Below are positions 6,843 to 10,751 of a stretch of DNA of 10,751 nt, piece after piece (the first letter of the stretch is position 1; every line of letters starts with the position of its first letter). The DNA lies in NCBI GenBank assembly GCA_016786965.1, contig JAEUVL010000392.1:1-10751 (forward strand). The letters run 5' to 3'. The notes under the pieces were generated by a model. It saw only the letters and a program-made list of their open reading frames with translations. It was not told the DNA's origin and made no database searches. Both the position numbers and the translations under genes were made by a program. The DNA comes from Chitinophagaceae bacterium. Lineage in GTDB: Bacteria; Bacteroidota; Bacteroidia; Chitinophagales; Chitinophagaceae.

Positions 6843-7298
6843 TCAACTTTTTGATAACAATTCCTTTACTAAGGTGGAGATCATTTTGCCATCTGCTTTG
6901 CCTGCCAGTTGTTTCGTGGCTGCACCCATTACTTTTCCCATATCCGCAGGGGAAGAGGCGCCTGTAGAAGTAATGATGGTTATCAGTTCCGCTTTAACCT
7001 CTTCGGCGGTCATTTGCTTGGGTAAAAACTTTTCTATAACGGCAATTTCCTCTTCTTCCTTCTTTGCCAATTCCGGGCGATTTTGCTGCTGAAATATTTC
7101 CAGTGAGTCCTTTCTGCTTTTCACCAGTTTCTGCAATAATTTAGTTTCATCTTCCTCCTTCAGTTCGCCACCAGCACCTTCAGATGTTTTTGCCAATAAG
7201 ATAGCGGCTTTGATAGCACGCAGACTTCGTAAAGCGGCTTCATCCTTGGCGATCATTGCTGCTTTCAGGTCGGTCATTATTTTTTGTTCGAGGCTCAT
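6843..7298 (-). CDS. GatB/YqeY domain protein
   Basis: 151-aa soluble protein, the usual length for free-standing YqeY. The domain is the one found at the C-terminus of the GatB subunit of tRNA amidotransferase, where it contacts tRNA; the role of the stand-alone form is not settled. Seen: MSLEQKIMTDLKAAMIAKD start, ALRSLRAIKAAI, KSRKDSLEIFQQQNRPELAKKE, EIAVIEKFLPKQM, then MGKVMGAATKQLAGKADGKMIS and a helical end. It is almost wholly helical, with many Lys, Glu and Ala. A terminator for gldC ends 22 nt before its ATG, so it should have its own start signal, but I find no TAnnTTTG element in the short gap. Confidence 0.93.
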   Translation of the reverse strand: MSLEQKIMTDLKAAMIAKDEAALRSLRAIKAAILLAKTSEGAGGELKEEDETKLLQKLVKSRKDSLEIFQQQNRPELAKKEEEEIAVIEKFLPKQMTAEEVKAELITIITSTGASSPADMGKVMGAATKQLAGKADGKMISTLVKELLSKS

Positions 7299-7314
7299 AA
7301 TTGTATCGTTTGAA

Positions 7315-7359
7315 TTTTTTAATTAAAAAAGCCGGGATCAGAAATCGGATACCTGGCTT
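7315..7359 (-). terminator. Intrinsic terminator after gldC
   Basis: On the minus strand AAGCCAGG (7359-7352) pairs with CCCGGCTT (7336-7329), with one A/C mismatch inside the stem. Six T residues (7330-7325) follow. The hairpin starts 6 nt after the gldC stop codon. The T-run is part of a 16-bp self-complementary tract, TTTTTTAATTAAAAAA (7315-7330). Confidence 0.72.
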
Positions 7360-7364
7360 GTTTC

Positions 7365-7715
7365 CTAATCCGCTTTATTCTCCTTCAGTTGCTTTGCCCG
7401 GAATTTCTCGTAAAACTCTTTGGCAAAAGTCTTCATCTCATCGACCTGCTCATGATATTTGGTGGCACGGCCATAGGTATCAGCCATCGTCATCAGGGTT
7501 TGATAGAAGAAGTCAGCCATTTCATCCACCATCATATCTTTTGTCCACAGGTCAATACGCAGTGCTGCTTTTTCTGCTCCATCCCAAAAAGATATCATCA
7601 TCGCTTTCGCTTTTTGTGCACCCTCTGCCGAAGTGTCAGAAGCGGTCCAGTTGATTGAATCCGGCACCCGGTTCATATCAGTCATTACATCGATGGTTAT
7701 TGTTGATTTATTCAT
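7365..7715 (-). CDS. gldC: Gliding motility protein GldC
   Basis: 116-aa soluble protein matching GldC of Bacteroidota gliding motility. Visible family features: NRVPDSINWTASD near the N-terminus, KAMMISFWDGAEKAALRIDLWTKDM in the middle (the RIDLWTKDM run is highly characteristic), then VDEMADFFYQTLMTMADTYGRAT. In Flavobacterium johnsoniae GldC is associated with gliding efficiency; its precise role is unresolved, and relatives occur in non-gliders. I chose ATG at 7715 because the reading frame upstream reaches only a TTG at 7736 that lies inside the predicted -7 box. It is monocistronic here, with its own promoter and terminator, and not beside other gld genes in this window. Confidence 0.92.
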   Translation of the reverse strand: MNKSTITIDVMTDMNRVPDSINWTASDTSAEGAQKAKAMMISFWDGAEKAALRIDLWTKDMMVDEMADFFYQTLMTMADTYGRATKYHEQVDEMKTFAKEFYEKFRAKQLKENKAD

Positions 7716-7733
7716 AAATATATTTGAAGGATG

Positions 7734-7741
7734 CAAAGATA
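7734..7741 (-). promoter_or_regulatory. Putative -7 promoter element for gldC
   Basis: Minus-strand TATCTTTG is a full match to TAnnTTTG, 18 nt before the gldC ATG, giving a predicted leader of about 14 nt. No clear TTTG box is seen 19-21 nt upstream. The element lies between the glycosyltransferase stop codon and gldC. Confidence 0.45.
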
Positions 7742-7781
7742 GGAACAGAGATGATAAAGGCTTGACAGATTACAGCAGTTA

Positions 7782-8906
7782 TTATTTAACTGCCTTCATA
7801 ATACAGTCCCAAAGTAAAGCTGCTGTTTTATCCCAACTATAATTTGCTGCAACGGCTTGCCCTTTAGCGATCAGTTCTTTCCGCAGATTTTCATCTTTAT
7901 ACAGCAGTATCATTTTGTCTGCTATAGTAGTATGATCACCAGGATCAGCATATAAAGCAGCTTCTCCGGCTATCTCCTCCATCGATGATCCTATGGAAGT
8001 AATGACGGGCACATTACATTGCATAGCTTCCAGCACCGGTACGCCGAAGCCTTCAAATAAAGAAGGATAGACCATGGCATAAGCAGATGCTGTAACCTTT
8101 ACCAACTCTTCTTCCGGCAGGTAGCCTGTCATTACCACATCTTCCCGGTATTTATATATTTTCAGGCTCGCCACAAAGGATTCATATTTCCACGCAAGCC
8201 GGCCAGCGAGTACCAGCTTGATATTTGTCTGTTGCTTTTTTTTGAATATAGAAAATGCTTTTAGCAGATTCATCAGGTTCTTTCGTGGGTGAATGGAGCC
8301 TGTATACACAAAATACTCCTTCCCCTGTGTGTATTTTTCTTTTACCTGCTTTCTTTCCTCAGCAGGCAACGGCGTAAATGTTATTTTACCAGCACTGAAT
8401 ACCACTCCTATCTTCTCTGCGTCAATCTTATACTGCCCAACGATATCTGCTTTTGAAAACCCAGACACGGTAGCTATGGACTTTGCCTTATTCAAAAAGT
8501 GTGGAGTATATTTTTTATAAAACCGGAGATGTGACTTTTTAATGAACGACGGATGGTGCAAAAAGGCGAGGTCGTGCACCACCAGGCACTGGGGTACTTT
8601 GGTGTGCAACGAACAAAATCCATCGCAGGAAACAAATACATCTGCTTTATATTTTTTTAAAACGGCCGGCACTTTTACATCATACCACCATTTCCACAGT
8701 AAAGGATGTCTTGCCGGCGGACCTGCTATCACCGATTTGACATTCTCCCCGAAAACAAATTGCCCACTATATGGCCGGTCAAAAATAAAAATGAACAAAT
8801 GTTCAGGATGATGCTCCGTAATCCGCCTGAAAGTTTCCCTTATAAAATAGCCGTAACCTTCCAGGTATCCGGGTAACAAAAACCTCGTATTGACTGCAAT
8901 TATCAT
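7782..8906 (-). CDS. GT-B glycosyltransferase, family 4 type
   Basis: 374-aa retaining glycosyltransferase, predicted cytosolic or peripheral on the inner membrane, that would transfer a sugar from a nucleotide-sugar donor to a glycan or lipid acceptor. N-terminal acceptor-side domain: residues 1 to about 175, with GYLEGYGYFIRE (13-24) as the glycine loop and HDLAFLHHP (111-119). C-terminal donor domain: TGSIHPRKNL (202-211), GYLPEEELV (261-269), then EGFGVPVLEAM (285-295), holding the E-x7-E pair Glu285/Glu293, and AALYADPGD (316-324). The pattern resembles mannosyl or related transferases of O-antigen or capsule loci, but sugar and acceptor cannot be read from it. ATG at 8906 is chosen; the open frame continues to a TTG at 8918 that falls inside the predicted -7 element. 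No other polysaccharide gene is adjacent. Confidence 0.93.
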   Translation of the reverse strand: MIIAVNTRFLLPGYLEGYGYFIRETFRRITEHHPEHLFIFIFDRPYSGQFVFGENVKSVIAGPPARHPLLWKWWYDVKVPAVLKKYKADVFVSCDGFCSLHTKVPQCLVVHDLAFLHHPSFIKKSHLRFYKKYTPHFLNKAKSIATVSGFSKADIVGQYKIDAEKIGVVFSAGKITFTPLPAEERKQVKEKYTQGKEYFVYTGSIHPRKNLMNLLKAFSIFKKKQQTNIKLVLAGRLAWKYESFVASLKIYKYREDVVMTGYLPEEELVKVTASAYAMVYPSLFEGFGVPVLEAMQCNVPVITSIGSSMEEIAGEAALYADPGDHTTIADKMILLYKDENLRKELIAKGQAVAANYSWDKTAALLWDCIMKAVK

Positions 8907-8915
8907 TCTTGCCCG

Positions 8916-8923
8916 CAAAGGTA
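8916..8923 (-). promoter_or_regulatory. Putative -7 promoter element for the glycosyltransferase
   Basis: Minus-strand TACCTTTG matches TAnnTTTG in full. It ends only 9 nt before the chosen ATG, so a start at the usual distance would give a leader of about 4-5 nt. The tetramer expected near -33 is not TTTG-like. Either the mRNA is nearly leaderless, or this is a chance match and the real promoter lies further into the 8907-9191 divergent gap. Confidence 0.35.
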
Positions 8924-9119
8924 TTGGTTGCTTGTGTTAGTTCCTTAGTAAAACAACGCTGATAGCTGCCGCTTCTGGTAATTATTACATTCCGGATTTT
9001 ACCCACTCATTATACTACGGTCTTACCGTCATTTTCAGTTTTCGGATTGTGTTTTAGTACAGGAATATTTTCTGTGGATATTCATTAAATACCGGAATCG
9101 AAATCGGGCATTAGTACAA

Positions 9120-9150
9120 TTGCAGGGGATTAAAGCTCTTTCTACATTTA
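9120..9150 (+). promoter_or_regulatory. Putative promoter of the T9SS surface-protein gene
   Basis: TTG (9120-9122), a spacer of 20 nt, then TACATTTA (9143-9150), a match to TAnnTTTG at 5 of 6 positions. The predicted leader is about 35 nt. It lies in the 285-bp divergent gap (8907-9191), which also holds a 13-bp palindrome, ACGGT-CTT-ACCGT (9017-9029), and an 8-bp direct repeat, TTAGTACA (9054-9061 and 9111-9118), both of unknown meaning. I see no gene in that gap. Confidence 0.42.
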
Positions 9151-9191
9151 CAGTGCCGCCATTCACTAAGAAGAAACCAAAACTCCAACCC

Positions 9192-10391
9192 ATGAAACAC
9201 TCTTACTTAAGATCTCTTTTTGCTGGTGGCCTGGTAATGATACAATTTTTCTTTAATCATGGTGCAGTTGCTCAATGCCCCTTTGGCTTTTTGCCGGGCA
9301 CCACCGCTTATGACACTACTATAAATACTCCTGCAGGTATTAATACATTACAGATCAAATTTCCACAGGCAGATCCGATGGCGGGCATGGTGACCTGTTT
9401 ACGCCTCTGTGTATCTATTACCGGCGTGGTGGATTCTGTAAGTGTTGAAAACAATGCAGCATCCTCTCAAACAGCCGATGTATATTATATACGAACGGAT
9501 CAGATAACAGGGCCGGGATTATCATCGCCATTAACTAATAGTATAAATCATCACTATGGCCCATATACCCTTGGCGCCACCAATGGTATATTGGGCTCTG
9601 GCCCTGATTTTGTCGCTATTTCAAGAGATACCCTGCTGAATGCAGTGACGGTTTGCCAAACTGTAAACAGGTTTGACTCCCTGCTTCAGTTTTACGGACA
9701 TGATAGCGTGACCTATACTTATAATATTACTGCTTTTACCAATGTTACCTGTACAGGCGGCAACTATAACAGTACTGTGGCTACTTCCGCCATTGTGCGG
9801 TTTCGTTTAGAGTACTGTACCTGCCCGGGCTATATTTTGCCCCTGCAGCTGCGCAATTTTATGGTCAACAGGATAGCCGACAATAAGGCAAAGTTGAGTT
9901 GGGCTGGTTTTAATGATCCAGGTATTTCATATTATTATGAACCACAGGTAAGCCGCGACGGAAATCAATTCACTGCCGTAGGCAGAGTAGAAAAAAACAC
10001 CTCCGGAAATGACCAGTATGATCATAATTATACTACCGGGCATCAGGAAAGCGGCACATTTTATTTCAGGGTAAAACAGGTGTATGCTAATGGCTACTCA
10101 CGGTTCAGCGAGATCAGAGAGGTTACCCTTAGAAATTCTACGATGCCGAAATTTTTTATCACCCCCAATCCATCAAATGGCATTGTTGGTATCAAATTTG
10201 ATAATAATGGAGGTGGAAAAATGAAGCTGGAAATATTCAGCGCACAGGGACAAAAAACAGTGGAAAAAGAGATAGTGACGTCAGGTACATCTTATCACCA
10301 GGTGGCGAGTTTGCAAAGTGGGGTATATTGGGTGAAACTAACAGATGTTGTCAGCCAATTGTCATGTGTCAATCAACTTATCATTAAATGA
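9192..10391 (+). CDS. T9SS-exported surface protein with type A sorting domain and fibronectin-III-like domain
   Basis: 399-aa protein, predicted secreted or anchored to the cell surface. Residues 1-28 are a signal peptide ending AVAQ, followed by Cys29; the residue before Cys is Gln, so this is not a lipobox. About 40-212 is a beta-rich, Cys-containing domain (LRLCVSITGVVDSVSVENN at 71-88) that resembles choice-of-anchor E domains; that assignment is tentative. About 216-315 is a fibronectin-III-like domain (LPLQLRNFMVNRIADNKAKLSW start, FYFRVKQVYANG near its end). From 321 to 399 is a type A T9SS sorting domain: FFITPNPSNG, then GVYWVKL and the terminal LIIK. ATG at 9192 is chosen because it opens the signal peptide; an upstream TTG at 9120 overlaps the promoter. 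It is monocistronic and followed by hairpins. Role is probably adhesion or matrix. Confidence 0.87.
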   Translation: MKHSYLRSLFAGGLVMIQFFFNHGAVAQCPFGFLPGTTAYDTTINTPAGINTLQIKFPQADPMAGMVTCLRLCVSITGVVDSVSVENNAASSQTADVYYIRTDQITGPGLSSPLTNSINHHYGPYTLGATNGILGSGPDFVAISRDTLLNAVTVCQTVNRFDSLLQFYGHDSVTYTYNITAFTNVTCTGGNYNSTVATSAIVRFRLEYCTCPGYILPLQLRNFMVNRIADNKAKLSWAGFNDPGISYYYEPQVSRDGNQFTAVGRVEKNTSGNDQYDHNYTTGHQESGTFYFRVKQVYANGYSRFSEIREVTLRNSTMPKFFITPNPSNGIVGIKFDNNGGGKMKLEIFSAQGQKTVEKEIVTSGTSYHQVASLQSGVYWVKLTDVVSQLSCVNQLIIK

Positions 10392-10409
10392 CCTCTTAGG
10401 TGGAAGAGG
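10392..10409 (+). repeat. Small hairpin directly after the T9SS gene
   Basis: CCTCTT (10392-10397) and AAGAGG (10404-10409) are exact reverse complements around the 6-nt loop AGGTGG, starting at the first base after the TGA stop. No T-run follows. It precedes a larger terminator hairpin by 13 nt and may protect the mRNA end or add to termination. Confidence 0.45.
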
Positions 10410-10422
10410 ATGGTGGCTTGTA

Positions 10423-10453
10423 AAAGGGGCCTTGGTTCGGGGCCCCTTTCTTT
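10423..10453 (+). terminator. Intrinsic terminator of the T9SS surface-protein gene
   Basis: AAAGGGGCC (10423-10431) pairs perfectly with GGCCCCTTT (10441-10449) around a 9-nt loop, and CTTT continues the U-rich tail. The stem starts 32 nt after the stop codon. It is nearly symmetric, but on the minus strand no gene ends here, so the plus-strand reading is preferred. Confidence 0.75.
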
Positions 10454-10472
10454 ATGCCCATATCTCTGGCCT

Positions 10473-10492
10473 GCCTCCCAAAAGGGTGAGGC
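10473..10492 (+). repeat. Third hairpin in the gap before the DUF4290 gene
   Basis: GCCTC (10473-10477) pairs with GAGGC (10488-10492), with an inner CC/GG pairing and a bulged T, around an A-rich loop. It lies 24 nt beyond the terminator stem. No T-run follows. Function unknown; possibly part of a compound terminator. Confidence 0.3.
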
Positions 10493-10580
10493 CACTAACA
10501 CACAGCCCCCGCTTTTCGTGTATTTCTTGCTGATTTATGACTTTTTTGCTTCCGACAGATTTTCCGGGCTTTCAAAAACT

Positions 10581-10608
10581 TTTAAACCTTAAACTTTAAA
10601 CTCTAAAA
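10581..10608 (+). repeat. Tandem imperfect heptamer repeat in the DUF4290 promoter region
   Basis: Four consecutive 7-mers read TTTAAAC, CTTAAAC, TTTAAAC and TCTAAAA. The third begins exactly at the predicted -33 tetramer. The tract is AT-rich and lies just upstream of the -7 box. Confidence 0.6.
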
Positions 10609-10625
10609 GCCTTTCTCTACATTTG
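10595..10625 (+). promoter_or_regulatory. Promoter of the DUF4290 gene
   Basis: TTTA (10595-10598), a 19-nt spacer, then TACATTTG (10618-10625). The -7 box matches TAnnTTTG in full, the spacer is ideal and the -33 box has one mismatch. Transcription should start at about 10630, which favours the ATG at 10646 over the one at 10631. Confidence 0.62.
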
Positions 10626-10645
10626 TTGCAATGGATATAGATAAT

Positions 10646-10751
10646 ATGGAGTACAACACGACGAGAAACCATCTGACCATGAGGGAATATGGACGTCATG
10701 TGCAGAAAATGGTGGAACACATCATGACTATTGAAGACCCCGAGCGCCGCC
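10646..10751 (+). CDS. DUF4290 family protein, 5' end only
   Basis: The first 35 codons of a plus-strand gene that runs off the window. MEYNTTRNHLTMREYGRHVQ and MVEHIMTIEDPERR match the start of DUF4290, a Bacteroidota family of roughly 200 residues without a known function; from memory its gene often precedes murA. The frame is also open from an ATG at 10631 (five more residues, MDIDN). I prefer 10646 because family members begin close to the YNT motif and because the upstream promoter would leave almost no leader for 10631. No signal peptide is visible, so it is likely cytosolic. Confidence 0.85.
   Translation, partial: MEYNTTRNHLTMREYGRHVQKMVEHIMTIEDPERR

Noticed and set aside
9017..9029. 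Palindrome ACGGT-CTT-ACCGT in the divergent gap
   Set aside because: Arms of only 5 bp, no T-run, not aligned with either predicted promoter; could be chance.
9054..9118. Direct repeat TTAGTACA, two copies 57 bp apart
   Set aside because: Eight bases twice in AT-rich sequence is weak; no third copy or symmetry to suggest a binding array.
10345..10592. Two plus-strand frames of about 60 codons over the end of the T9SS gene and the following gap
   Set aside because: They cross the terminator hairpins and have no start signal or similarity I recognise.

Overview
The window looks like core chromosome of a Bacteroidota bacterium, most likely the Chitinophagaceae or a near relative. The main markers are a GldC gliding-motility protein, a secreted protein with a C-terminal type IX secretion (T9SS) sorting domain, DUF6089 and DUF4290 proteins, and the neighbourhood alpha/beta hydrolase - CBS/ACT protein - NAD kinase - DUF6089 barrel - isoprenyl transferase. 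Several intergenic regions also carry the Bacteroidota -7 promoter element TAnnTTTG. I see no rRNA, tRNA, CRISPR array, insertion sequence, phage gene or defence gene.

Layout. Positions 1 to 8906 are coded almost entirely on the minus strand, so transcription runs from right to left. Beginning at the right: a GT-B glycosyltransferase (8906-7782); gldC (7715-7365) with its own promoter and terminator; a YqeY protein (7298-6843) and a CvpA-family membrane protein (6765-6223); then, behind a good promoter at 6109-6139, a five-gene unit. That unit holds an alpha/beta hydrolase, a two-CBS/ACT protein, a short Omp85 protein with one POTRA domain, NAD kinase and a DUF6089 outer-membrane barrel, and it ends at a strong terminator (1103-1130). 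A small exported DUF2541-like protein (1007-588) forms its own unit, followed by a terminator that abuts a promoter for the isoprenyl transferase uppS (476 to the window edge). On the plus strand, beyond a 285-bp divergent region, lie a T9SS-exported surface protein (9192-10391), a hairpin-rich gap and the 5' end of a DUF4290 gene (from about 10646).

How the genes fit together. The left half is an envelope-centred cluster: undecaprenyl diphosphate synthesis, an Omp85 protein, a beta-barrel and exported small proteins, with NAD kinase among them. The right half adds a sugar transferase, one part of the gliding machinery and a T9SS cargo protein.

Most of the window is ordinary housekeeping sequence, and I found no convincing undescribed system. 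The points most worth a second look are the Omp85 protein with Gln in place of Arg in its RGY motif, an operator-like inverted repeat over the promoter of the DUF2541-like gene, the terminator/promoter fusion before uppS, heptamer repeats in phase with the DUF4290 promoter, and the divergent N-terminal domain of the T9SS protein.
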